Assembly (NCBI RefSeq): GCF_027497175.1
Contig: NZ_CP114901.1
Location: 2,108,001 to 2,172,000, forward strand
Length of the DNA stretch: 64,000 nucleotides
From: Verrucosispora sp. WMMD573
Lineage (GTDB): Bacteria; Actinomycetota; Actinomycetes; Mycobacteriales; Micromonosporaceae
Direction: 5' to 3'
Shown: piece by piece, positions 32,555 through 40,135 of the stretch
Numbering within the stretch: the stretch's first letter is position 1
Layout of the letters: each line of letters starts with the position of its first letter
Notes under the pieces: generated by a model
Seen by the model: the letters and a program-made list of their open reading frames with translations, nothing else
Database searches by the model: none
Told to the model about the DNA's origin: nothing
Position numbers and translations under genes: made by a program

Positions 32555-33375
32555 GTCTGGCGGCCCTTCTGTCGGACTGTCCGGTGTCCACCGTCGAGAC
32601 ACTGCTCGACGTACCGGTCGGCGGACGGCCGGAGCCGGGCCGCGTGGCGGTCGAAGAAGCTGGCCGCGGCGATGCCGGGCCAGCGTTCGGGCAGCAGTGC
32701 CGGGGGCAGCTGCGGATCCCGGAACAGGAACGTACGCCATGCGTGCACCAGCCGGAATCGGGCCGCGTACGCCTCCTCGTCGCCGCTGCGGGCCGTGACG
32801 CCGGTCAGCAGCGTCCGCTGCTCGGCGACGAACTCCTCGTACGCCCGGCCGATCTCGGCCAGATTCCAGGCCCGGCGGACCAGGCCCATCGCGCCCGGCG
32901 TGCCGGCGGCGTGCGCGGCGCTGAACCGCTCGAAGCGTACGCCCGCCTCACTGAGCAGCAGGTCGACGTCCTCTGCCGGACGGGTGGCCACCCAGGTCTG
33001 TTCGTCCAGGGTGCCGTAGCCGAGGTACCGCAGGTTGGCGGCGAGTCGCTGGCGGTCCCGGCGTGCGCTCGGCGCGTCCAGCACCAACAGGTCGAAACGC
33101 CCGTCCCAGGTGACCCGACCGGTGCGGTAGATCCGGGAGGCGGCCTCGTCCAGTCGGCGGGCCGCCTTCGGTGTGATCGAATATCCGGGGCCGGAAGCCA
33201 GTCTGGTCGGTTCGAGCCAGCCCTGGCGCACCATTCGGGAGACCGCCGTCCGTACGGCAGGGGGCGCGATCCCGAGCGGCGCCAGCAGCTTGACCAGCGC
33301 GGCAACGGGTGCGCGACCACCCCGCGGCCGGAGGTGGTCGCCGTACAGGTCGAAGAGTGCCGACCGTGCCTGCAT
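32551..33375 (-). CDS. paaX: PaaX-family transcriptional repressor
   Basis: The 274-residue protein has the N-terminal winged helix (ARSALFDLYGDHLRPRGGRA, APPAVRTAVSRMVRQGWLEP). A central ferredoxin-like domain follows (GRFDLLVLDAPSARRDRQRL, LRYLGYGTLDEQTWVATRP), then the PaaX C-terminal helical domain (AYAARFRLVHAWRTFLFRDP). PaaX repressors are released by phenylacetyl-CoA. It is transcribed first, with the enoyl-CoA hydratase gene overlapping at its end. A small dyad lies 20 bases before its start and may be the operator. Confidence 0.9.
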   Translation of the reverse strand: MQARSALFDLYGDHLRPRGGRAPVAALVKLLAPLGIAPPAVRTAVSRMVRQGWLEPTRLASGPGYSITPKAARRLDEAASRIYRTGRVTWDGRFDLLVLDAPSARRDRQRLAANLRYLGYGTLDEQTWVATRPAEDVDLLLSEAGVRFERFSAAHAAGTPGAMGLVRRAWNLAEIGRAYEEFVAEQRTLLTGVTARSGDEEAYAARFRLVHAWRTFLFRDPQLPPALLPERWPGIAAASFFDRHAARLRPSADRYVEQCLDGGHRTVRQKGRQT

Positions 33376-33395
33376 GACCGCACATTGTGACAGGC

Positions 33396-33416
33396 CATCT
33401 AAGGATAAGCTAGATG
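33396..33416. promoter_or_regulatory. Candidate operator upstream of paaX
   Basis: CATCTA (33396-33401) and TAGATG (33411-33416) are exact inverted half-sites separated by nine bases, located 20-41 bases before the paaX start. The surrounding bases are unusually AT-rich for this genome, as expected for a promoter. Binding by PaaX is only inferred. Confidence 0.35.
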
Positions 33417-33565
33417 CTGTTACATCAATGCTGCTTCGGTTTGGGTCCGGCGGTGTTCATCAGGGAAAATCGTCGGTCGACACCCACGTGCAAGTTGCGG
33501 GTGGTCATGGCGAAGTGGCTGTGGGGCAACCCACCGACCCTGGTGTAGGTCTGAGGGGAGACAAC

Positions 33566-33733
33566 ATGGCGGCGATGAAGCCGCGGACGGGCGACGGTCC
33601 GCTGGAAGTCACCAAGGAGGGCCGGGGCATCGTCATGCGGGTCCCGCTGGAGGGCGGTGGCCGGCTCGTCGTCGAGATGACTCCCGACGAGGCGACTGCT
33701 CTCGGTGACGCGCTGAAGGCGGCCGCCGGCTGA
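33566..33733 (+). CDS. DUF3117 small conserved actinobacterial protein
   Basis: ATG 33566, preceded by GAGGGGAG, encodes 55 residues starting MAAMKPRTGDGPLEVTKEGR and ending in DEATALGDALKAAAG. This is the near-invariant DUF3117 family found across actinobacteria, equal to Rv1211 next to tagA in M. tuberculosis. Its strong conservation argues for an important role, but none is established. Here it stands alone between the divergent paaX gene and pepA. Confidence 0.93.
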   Translation: MAAMKPRTGDGPLEVTKEGRGIVMRVPLEGGGRLVVEMTPDEATALGDALKAAAG

Positions 33734-33883
33734 GTGAGGCCGGTGCGTCGGCGACGCTCGCCGCCGCGGACAGTTCGTCTGATTCCTGGCTCTGAGCCAC
33801 CGGTCCCACCGGTGGCTCAGGGCCGTCACACCTTCGCGCGGGTCGGTCCGCCGCGCGTCCGTCTTCAGGAGGTACGGCTCCGC

Positions 33884-35350
33884 GTGCTCGCCATCCGTCT
33901 GACCGCCGAGCCGGAGCGGCTCGACACCCTGGTCCTGCCCGTGCGGCCCGGTGCCGCCGACGACGCGCCGGCCGAGCAGATGCCGACCGGAGTGGCCCCA
34001 CCCGACGGGGTCGCCGACGAGGTGGCCGTGCTGATCCCGGTGGCGCGGTTCCGCGGCCGGGCCGGTGACGTGCACACGCAGCTGCGACCCGGAGGTACTC
34101 CCCGCCGGCTGGTGCTGCTCGGTATCGGTACGGGGGACGAGGCGGCCTGGCGGGCGGGCGGGGCGGCACTGGCCCGTGCGGCAAAAGATGAGACTCATGT
34201 CACACTCGCTCTGCCGGCCGGGGTGGCCCCCGAGGCGGTGCGCGGGCTGGTCGAGGGGATGCTGCTGGGGTCGTACCGGTTCCGGCTGGGTGCGGACACC
34301 GACGCTCCCACGCTTACCGACGTCGACCTGGTGGTCACCGACCCCGAGGCGTACGAGCAGGCCGTCACCGTGGCGCGGACCACCGCCCGGATGACCCGAC
34401 TGGCCCGGGACCTCACCAACATGCCCTCCTCGGTGAAGAACCCGCAGTGGTTCGCCGAGCAGGTCACCGAGGCCGTCGCCGACCTGCCCGGGCTCACGCT
34501 GCGGGTACGCGAGCCGGAGCAGCTGGCCGCCGAGGGCTTCGGCGGCCTCCTCGCCGTCGGTGGCGGATCGGCCAGCGGCCCACGCCTGGTCGAGCTGGAC
34601 TGGCACCCCGCGGACGCCCGCACCCACGTGGTCCTGGTCGGCAAGGGCATCACCTTCGACACCGGCGGCATCTCCATCAAGCCCGTGCCGGCGATGAAGT
34701 TGATGCGCAAGGACATGGCCGGTGCCGCCGCCGTCGTGGCGGCCACCATCGGTGCCGCCACGCTGGGCCTGCCGGTCCGGGTGACCACACTTGCCCCGCT
34801 GGCCGAGAACATGGTCAGTGGGGCCGCGTTCCGGCCCGGCGACGTCATCCGGCACTACGGAGGCTTGACCAGCGAGACGACGAACTCCGACGCCGAGGGC
34901 CGGCTGGTCCTCGCCGACGCCCTGGCGTACGCCGTGCAGGAACTCAAGCCCGACCTGCTTGTCGACCTGGCCACCCTGACCGGTGCGAACGCGGTGGCGT
35001 TGGGTACCCGTACCGGCGCCCTCTACAGCGACAACGACCAGCTCGCCGAGGAACTGCTGGCGGCGATCAGCGCGGCCGGCGAGTCGGCCTGGCGGATGCC
35101 GCTGCCCAACGACTACGTCGAGCACCTCGGCAGCGACCTGGCCGACCTGCACAGCGCGCCGACACAGGGCGCCAGTTCCGTGCTGGCCGCCCTCTACCTG
35201 CGGGAGTTCACCGGCGACCTGTGCGACCGTTGGTTGCACATCGATATGTCCGCACCCTCCTGGAGCGAACGCGCCGACGCGGAGTTGACCAGGGGTGCGA
35301 CCGGCTGGGGCGTACGCGGGCTGCTGCGCTGGTTGGCGGCGCTGGACTGA
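33884..35350 (+). CDS. pepA: Leucyl aminopeptidase (M17)
   Basis: GTG 33884 follows AGGAGGT at ideal spacing, so I prefer it to earlier in-frame starts; the product is 488 residues. The catalytic domain carries the metal-binding and active-site motifs LVGKGITFDTGGISIKP and the M17 signature NSDAEGRLVLADALAYA, plus KDMAGAAAVVAA. The N-terminal domain is the usual Macro-like fold. The enzyme removes N-terminal amino acids from peptides in the cytoplasm as a hexamer with two metal ions per subunit. It appears to be a single-gene unit. Confidence 0.96.
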   Translation: MLAIRLTAEPERLDTLVLPVRPGAADDAPAEQMPTGVAPPDGVADEVAVLIPVARFRGRAGDVHTQLRPGGTPRRLVLLGIGTGDEAAWRAGGAALARAAKDETHVTLALPAGVAPEAVRGLVEGMLLGSYRFRLGADTDAPTLTDVDLVVTDPEAYEQAVTVARTTARMTRLARDLTNMPSSVKNPQWFAEQVTEAVADLPGLTLRVREPEQLAAEGFGGLLAVGGGSASGPRLVELDWHPADARTHVVLVGKGITFDTGGISIKPVPAMKLMRKDMAGAAAVVAATIGAATLGLPVRVTTLAPLAENMVSGAAFRPGDVIRHYGGLTSETTNSDAEGRLVLADALAYAVQELKPDLLVDLATLTGANAVALGTRTGALYSDNDQLAEELLAAISAAGESAWRMPLPNDYVEHLGSDLADLHSAPTQGASSVLAALYLREFTGDLCDRWLHIDMSAPSWSERADAELTRGATGWGVRGLLRWLAALD

Positions 35351-35432
35351 CCGTGCCCACGGCGGGCCGGCTGGTCCCGCTGTCGGCCGCTGGGTACGGC
35401 TGCCGACCCGCCAGCCGGCCGGTCGCGTCGGT

Positions 35433-36170
35433 TCAGCAGCGCACCGCGGCCAGCAGCCCGTGGCCGACCGGCAGCAGCGCCGGAATCCAGTGCTCCGACT
35501 CGCGGATGGCCTTCACCGTCTCGCGGACGGTGACGGTCTCCTGGTCGCGGGCGGCCGGGTCGCCGATCCGACCGTCGGCCAGCGCACCGTTGAGCACCAG
35601 CACTCCGCCCGGCCGCAGCAGCCGCAGCGCGGCGTCCACGCAGGCGTTGAAGGCGGTCACCTCGGCGTCGACGAAGACCAGGTCGTACGCACCGTCGGCG
35701 AGTCGAGGCAGGACGTCCAGCGCCCGGCCGGTGATGATCCGGGTCCGGCCGGAGACGAAGCCGGCCTCGGCGAAGATGCGTCGGGCGATCCGCTGATGTT
35801 CCACCTCGACGTCGATGGTGGTGAGCACCCCGTCGGCCCGCATGCCGCGCAGCAGCCAGACGCCGCTGACGCCGGTGCCGGTGCCGATCTCGACCACCGC
35901 GCGGGCGTTGCCGGCGGCGGCGAGCAGGCGCAACGCGGCACCCGCGCCCGCGGTGACCGCGTCCAGACCGACCTCGCGGGCGAGGCTGCGCGCGGTCCGT
36001 AGGACGAGGTCCTCGGTGACGTACGACTCGGCGAACTGCAGGGCCGGGTTCGTCGAACTGCCGGAACCGGCGACCGTGGCGATGGGGCACCTCCGGGCGA
36101 CGAGCGTGATGCGCAGGGCGGTTGGGCACTGTGACTCTAAAGGCGGCCCGTCCTGAGCGCAGCGGGGCAT
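35433..36170 (-). CDS. O-methyltransferase (Rv1220c-like)
   Basis: The first usable start in this frame is ATG 36170; no ATG, GTG or TTG occurs nearer to the conserved fold, so the exact start is uncertain. The conserved part begins near AESYVTEDLVLRTARSLARE and has the SAM-binding motif VVEIGTGTGVSGVWLLRGM, the acidic TIDVEVEHQRIA and YDLVFVDAEVTAFNACVDAA. This is the class of small cation-dependent O-methyltransferases equal to mycobacterial Rv1220c. As there, htrA and tatB lie next to it, but the sigE and anti-sigma genes that separate them in mycobacteria are missing. The substrate is unknown. Confidence 0.85.
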   Translation of the reverse strand: MPRCAQDGPPLESQCPTALRITLVARRCPIATVAGSGSSTNPALQFAESYVTEDLVLRTARSLAREVGLDAVTAGAGAALRLLAAAGNARAVVEIGTGTGVSGVWLLRGMRADGVLTTIDVEVEHQRIARRIFAEAGFVSGRTRIITGRALDVLPRLADGAYDLVFVDAEVTAFNACVDAALRLLRPGGVLVLNGALADGRIGDPAARDQETVTVRETVKAIRESEHWIPALLPVGHGLLAAVRC

Positions 36171-36292
36171 CCACCCGCGGTGACAACCGCTGACCCCGCG
36201 CAGCGCATCCGTGCAATCCTGGAAGCGGTGTCCCGTGGCCCGCGCCGGACCGCGGACGCGTGGATGCCGGGGACGGGAGTGGGAGGCACCGA

Positions 36293-37612
36293 GTGACCGA
36301 CGGCTGGGACTGGCGCCAGCCCGGCGTGGGCGGAGCACCGGCCGGGCAGCCGGCGGCCGGACATCCGCCGGCCGGTGGGCCGGGGACACCGCAGGACGGC
36401 GGCCGTGCCGCGTCGCCGTGGTGGTCCGACGCGCTCGCCGATCCGTGGCGGGATCCGCACGCTCCGGCGGCGGTGGTGCTGCCCGCGGCCCCGGAGGCCG
36501 GCAGCGAGCCGGAACCGGTCACCGATCCCGATGCGGCCGGCCGGCCGAGGCTCCAGCAGCTTCTGCTCATTCCGCTGGTGACGGCCCTGTTGGCCGGCGC
36601 GCTCGGTGGCGCGCTCGGCTATGCGTTCGCGATTCGTGGTGGTGCGGGCGGTGCGGTGCTGGGGGCGGTCCCCGGTGCGGCGCCCACGCTCGCCCAGCGT
36701 CCACCGGAGTCGCTGGCCGGGGTCGCCGAGCGCGTACTGCCCAGCGTGGTCACCGTCCGGGTCGCCGGCCTCGGCGGCACCAGCGAGGGCTCGGGCTTCA
36801 TCGTCAGTGCTGACGGCCACGTGATCACGAACGATCACGTGGTGGCCGGCGGTACCGGGAAGGCATCGGTCGTCTTCAACGACGGCAGCTCGGCCTCCGC
36901 GACCGTGGTCGGGCAGGATGCGGAGTCCGACATCGCAGTGATCAAGGTCTCCCGCGCCGGGCTGCGTCCGGTCGAGTTCGGCGACTCCGACACCCTGGCC
37001 GTCGGTGACCCGGTGCTGGCGATGGGTTCGCCGCTGTCGCTGGCGAACACGGTCACCGCAGGCATCGTCAGCGCCCTGGACCGGACGATGCATGCCGGGG
37101 AGCCGGGCGGCCCGACGCGCTACTACGCCGCGATCCAGACTGACGCCGCGGTCAACCACGGCAACTCGGGCGGCCCGCTGGTGGATGCGGCGGGGCGGGT
37201 CATCGGCGTCAACTCCACGATCAAGTCCCTGGTCGCCGAGGGGCAGGAGGCCGGCAACATCGGTCTCGCCTTCGCCATCCCGATCAATCAGGCGAAACGG
37301 ATCACCCAGGACATCATCGGCACTGGAAAGGCCCGCCGTACGGTGATCGGCGCCCAGGTCGGCGGGCCCGGCTCGGGCACCAACGGCGCCGGCGTACGGC
37401 TCGCGACGGTCGAGCCGTCCGGACCGGCTGCCGGTGCCGGACTGCGCGCCGGTGACGTGATCCTGAAGCTCAACGGCCGGCCGATGACCGAGCCGACCGA
37501 CCTCATCGCCCTGGTCCGCAAGTACGCACCCGGGTCGGTGGTGACGGTCGAGTACCGCCGGGGTTCGACCCGGCAGAACGCCTCGGTCACCCTCGCCGCG
37601 GACGCGAAGTGA
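36293..37612 (+). CDS. htrA: HtrA-type serine protease with PDZ domain
   Basis: GTG 36293 follows GGGAGG. The 439-residue protein has a Pro/Gly-rich cytosolic N-terminus of about 85 residues, one membrane helix (LLLIPLVTALLAGALGGALG), a trypsin-like domain with His in VITNDHVVA, Asp in ESDIAVIKVS and Ser in NHGNSGGPLV, and a C-terminal PDZ domain (VEPSGPAAGAGLRAGDVILK). The protease faces the outside and deals with misfolded exported proteins. Its position beside the Rv1220c-like methyltransferase and tatB matches mycobacteria. Confidence 0.94.
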   Translation: MTDGWDWRQPGVGGAPAGQPAAGHPPAGGPGTPQDGGRAASPWWSDALADPWRDPHAPAAVVLPAAPEAGSEPEPVTDPDAAGRPRLQQLLLIPLVTALLAGALGGALGYAFAIRGGAGGAVLGAVPGAAPTLAQRPPESLAGVAERVLPSVVTVRVAGLGGTSEGSGFIVSADGHVITNDHVVAGGTGKASVVFNDGSSASATVVGQDAESDIAVIKVSRAGLRPVEFGDSDTLAVGDPVLAMGSPLSLANTVTAGIVSALDRTMHAGEPGGPTRYYAAIQTDAAVNHGNSGGPLVDAAGRVIGVNSTIKSLVAEGQEAGNIGLAFAIPINQAKRITQDIIGTGKARRTVIGAQVGGPGSGTNGAGVRLATVEPSGPAAGAGLRAGDVILKLNGRPMTEPTDLIALVRKYAPGSVVTVEYRRGSTRQNASVTLAADAK

Positions 37613-37685
37613 CCTCTCACCCCCTTCTGGCAGCGGCACCGACGTGCGTACTCTGGCTGCGGTAGCCGGGGGAAGGGGGCCGAGG

Positions 37686-38105
37686 ATGTTCGAGAACCTG
37701 AACGTGTGGGAGGTCGGCGCGCTGCTGTTGCTGGCGCTGTTGATCTTCGGCGACCGGCTGCCGGTGGTGATCAGTGACGGGCTGCGGATGGTGCGCAACC
37801 TCCGCAACATGGCCCGCAGCGCCACCACCGACCTGAGCAAGGAGCTGGGCACCGACATCCAGTTGGAGGACCTGCACCCCAAGGCGTTCATCCGCAAGCA
37901 TCTGCTCAGCGAGGAGGACGAGCAGGCGATCCGGAAGCCGATTCAGGGCGTCTACGACGGCCTGCGAGCGGACGTCACGGGCGTGCACGACGAGCTCAAG
38001 GATGTCGCGAACGCAGCCGACCCGCGCCGGTCCGGCCCGACTACGACGAGCACCGCCAGCCCCGCCCCGGCCCCCCGCGCGGTCGGTTACGACGACGTCA
38101 CCTGA
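37686..38105 (+). CDS. tatB: Twin-arginine translocase subunit TatB
   Basis: ATG 37686 gives 139 residues. An N-terminal membrane helix (VWEVGALLLLALLIFGDRLP) is followed by the hinge and a long amphipathic helix (VISDGLRMVRNLRNMARSAT), then a charged tail ending in a Thr/Ala/Pro-rich stretch. The order and length fit actinobacterial TatB, which with TatC recognises folded proteins bearing twin-arginine signals. It follows htrA by 73 bases, as in mycobacteria. TatA and TatC are not in this window. Confidence 0.9.
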   Translation: MFENLNVWEVGALLLLALLIFGDRLPVVISDGLRMVRNLRNMARSATTDLSKELGTDIQLEDLHPKAFIRKHLLSEEDEQAIRKPIQGVYDGLRADVTGVHDELKDVANAADPRRSGPTTTSTASPAPAPRAVGYDDVT

Positions 38106-38144
38106 CATTCACCGGTTGCCCGATGAGAACGACCGCGCCGGGCT

Positions 38145-38184
38145 CTGACCGACCAGCGCCCGCGCTGACCGACCAGCGCCCGCG
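38145..38184. repeat. Perfect 20-base tandem duplication
   Basis: The 20-base unit CTGACCGACCAGCGCCCGCG occurs twice back to back between the convergent tatB and mrp genes. It is non-coding, and a recent duplication is the simplest reading. Confidence 0.85.
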
Positions 38185-38291
38185 TCCCGGCGCGCTCGGG
38201 TGAGTCTCATGGAACGGGCCGCCGGCAACGGCGTCGGCCGCGCCGAGGCCAACGCCACACCTCGCGGAGGGCCCGGCGCGGGCCGTCGGTG

Positions 38292-39440
38292 TCAGCGCCC
38301 GGCCGGCTTGAGGCCCAGCGGCTTGCCGAGCAGGGACTCGCGGCGCAGCGCGAGCCGGTCGGCCACCTCGCCGAGCGCCTTCGCCGCCGGGGAGTCCGGC
38401 TCGGCGAGCACGATCGGGTTGCCCTCGTCGCCCGCCTCCCGGACCCGGGTGTCCAGCGGCACCTGGCCCAGTAGTGGCACCTGCGCGCCGATGGTCTGGG
38501 TGAGCGAATCCGCCACCGTCTGACCGCCACCGGCGCCGAAGATCTCCATCCGGGAGCCGTCGGGCAGCTCCAGCCAGGACATGTTCTCGATCACCCCGAC
38601 CACTCGCTGGTGGGTTTGCAGGGCGATCGCACCGGCCCGCTCGGCGACCTCCGCGGCGGCGGCCTGAGGGGTGGTGACCACCAGGATCTCGGCGTTCGGC
38701 AGCAATTGGGCCAGGGAGATCGCCACGTCGCCGGTGCCCGGGGGCAGGTCGAGCAGAAGCACGTCGAGGTCGCCCCAGTAGACATCGGCGAGGAACTGCT
38801 GCAACGCGCGGTGCAGCATCGGACCACGCCAGACCACGGCGGCGTTGCCCGCGGTGAACATGCCGATCGAGATGACCTTCACCCCGTGCGCCTGCGGCGG
38901 CATGATCATGTCTTCGACCCGGGTGGGCCGGCCGTCCGCACCGAGCATCCGCGGCACGGAGTGCCCGTAGATGTCCGCGTCCACCACGCCGACGGACAGG
39001 CCCCGGGCGGCCAGCGCGGCGGCCAGGTTGACCGTCACGCTGGACTTGCCGACGCCACCCTTGCCGCTGGCCACCGCGTACACCCGGGTGCGGGAGCCGG
39101 GCTGGGCGAACGGGATCACCGGCTCCTCGGTCGCGCCGCCACCGCGTAGCTTCGCCTGAAGCCCCTGGCGCTGCTCGGCACTCATCACGCCGAACTCGAT
39201 CTCGACGCCGCTGACCCCGCTCACCGCGCTCACGGCCGCGGTGATGTCCGAACGCAGCTTGTCCTTCAGCGGGCAACCGGCCACGGTCAGCAGCAACTCG
39301 ACCAGGACCACGCCGTCCTCGCCGACCTCGGCGGAACGCACCATGCCGAGTTCGGTGATCGGCCGGCGGATCTCCGGGTCGTTGACGGTGGCCAGGGCGG
39401 CCAGGACGGCGTCGTTGACGGTGCTGACGGGAGCTGACAT
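38292..39440 (-). CDS. mrp: Mrp/NBP35-type P-loop ATPase (iron-sulfur carrier homologue)
   Basis: The start is ATG 39440; the product is 382 residues. An N-terminal DUF59/MIP18 domain (TVNDPEIRRPITELGMVRSA) precedes a ParA-like ATPase with the deviant Walker A VASGKGGVGKSSVTVNLA, VGVVDADIYGHSVPRML, and LLLDLPPGTGDVAISLAQ. Mrp proteins carry Fe-S clusters to apo-targets. The usual CPHC cluster-ligand motif is replaced here (SWLELPDGSRMEIFGAGGG has no Cys), as seen in other actinobacteria, so cluster binding must differ or be lost. It corresponds to Rv1229c. It is convergent with tatB. Confidence 0.92.
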   Translation of the reverse strand: MSAPVSTVNDAVLAALATVNDPEIRRPITELGMVRSAEVGEDGVVLVELLLTVAGCPLKDKLRSDITAAVSAVSGVSGVEIEFGVMSAEQRQGLQAKLRGGGATEEPVIPFAQPGSRTRVYAVASGKGGVGKSSVTVNLAAALAARGLSVGVVDADIYGHSVPRMLGADGRPTRVEDMIMPPQAHGVKVISIGMFTAGNAAVVWRGPMLHRALQQFLADVYWGDLDVLLLDLPPGTGDVAISLAQLLPNAEILVVTTPQAAAAEVAERAGAIALQTHQRVVGVIENMSWLELPDGSRMEIFGAGGGQTVADSLTQTIGAQVPLLGQVPLDTRVREAGDEGNPIVLAEPDSPAAKALGEVADRLALRRESLLGKPLGLKPAGR

Positions 39441-39505
39441 GCCCGTAATGCTACGTCGACAGCGGGCCGCCACCGGTGCCGGTCAGAGCGGTGTGAGCGA
39501 GTCGA

Positions 39506-40135
39506 TCAGCTCTCCGGGCGGTGCGAGGCCGCCCGGTCGTGACGACCGTCACCCGGTTGGTCGCCGTCCACCTCGTCGCGAGGCTCGTCCAACCCGTCAC
39601 CACCGGTCCGGGCGGCCGGGTCCTCCCGGTGCCGGCGCTCCAGCCGCTGTCGCCGCTGCGCCGCCTCGTCCAACTCCTCGGCGAGCCGGGTCAGCTCGGA
39701 GCGGACGAAGTCCCGGGTGGCCACCTCGCCCAGCGCGATCCGCAGCGCGGCGATCTCCCGGGCCAGGTACTCCGTGTCCGCCTTCTGCATGGTCGCCCGG
39801 CGCCGATCCTCCTCCATCGCCACCCGATCGCGATCGGCCTGGCGGTTCTGGGCCAGCAGGATCAGCGGCGCCGCGTACGACGCCTGGATGGAGAGCACCA
39901 GGGTGAGGAAGGTGAAGGTGTACGGGTCGAAACGCATTCCCGCCGGAGCAAGGGTGTTCCAGAGGAACCACGCGCTGATCACCAGCGTCATGTAGACGAT
40001 GAAGTTCGCCGTGCCCATGCCACGGGCGATGCCCTCGGCCCAACGTCCGAACGTCTCCTGGTCCACCCGGGGCAGCTTGAATCCCCGGGGCTCCCGTGGC
40101 AGGTCCAGCCGCTCCGCGCGCCGCTGTTCAGTCAT
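39506..40135 (-). CDS. DUF1003 membrane protein
   Basis: I choose ATG 40135 (six bases after another possible ATG). The 209-residue protein has two membrane helices (FIVYMTLVISAWFLWNTLAP; FTFLTLVLSIQASYAAPLIL), with the family motif around QASYAAPLILLAQNRQADRD, followed by a charged coiled coil with many Arg and Glu and a disordered end. The function of DUF1003 is unknown. The start overlaps the end of the MgtE-N/CBS gene by 8 bases, so both are co-translated, as in the Rv1231c-Rv1232c pair of mycobacteria. Confidence 0.88.
   Translation of the reverse strand: MTEQRRAERLDLPREPRGFKLPRVDQETFGRWAEGIARGMGTANFIVYMTLVISAWFLWNTLAPAGMRFDPYTFTFLTLVLSIQASYAAPLILLAQNRQADRDRVAMEEDRRRATMQKADTEYLAREIAALRIALGEVATRDFVRSELTRLAEELDEAAQRRQRLERRHREDPAARTGGDGLDEPRDEVDGDQPGDGRHDRAASHRPES

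Noticed and set aside
33425..35239. Long reverse open frame over DUF3117 and pepA
   Set aside because: It is a GC-skew artefact: pepA on the forward strand has full M17 motifs and a strong ribosome-binding site.
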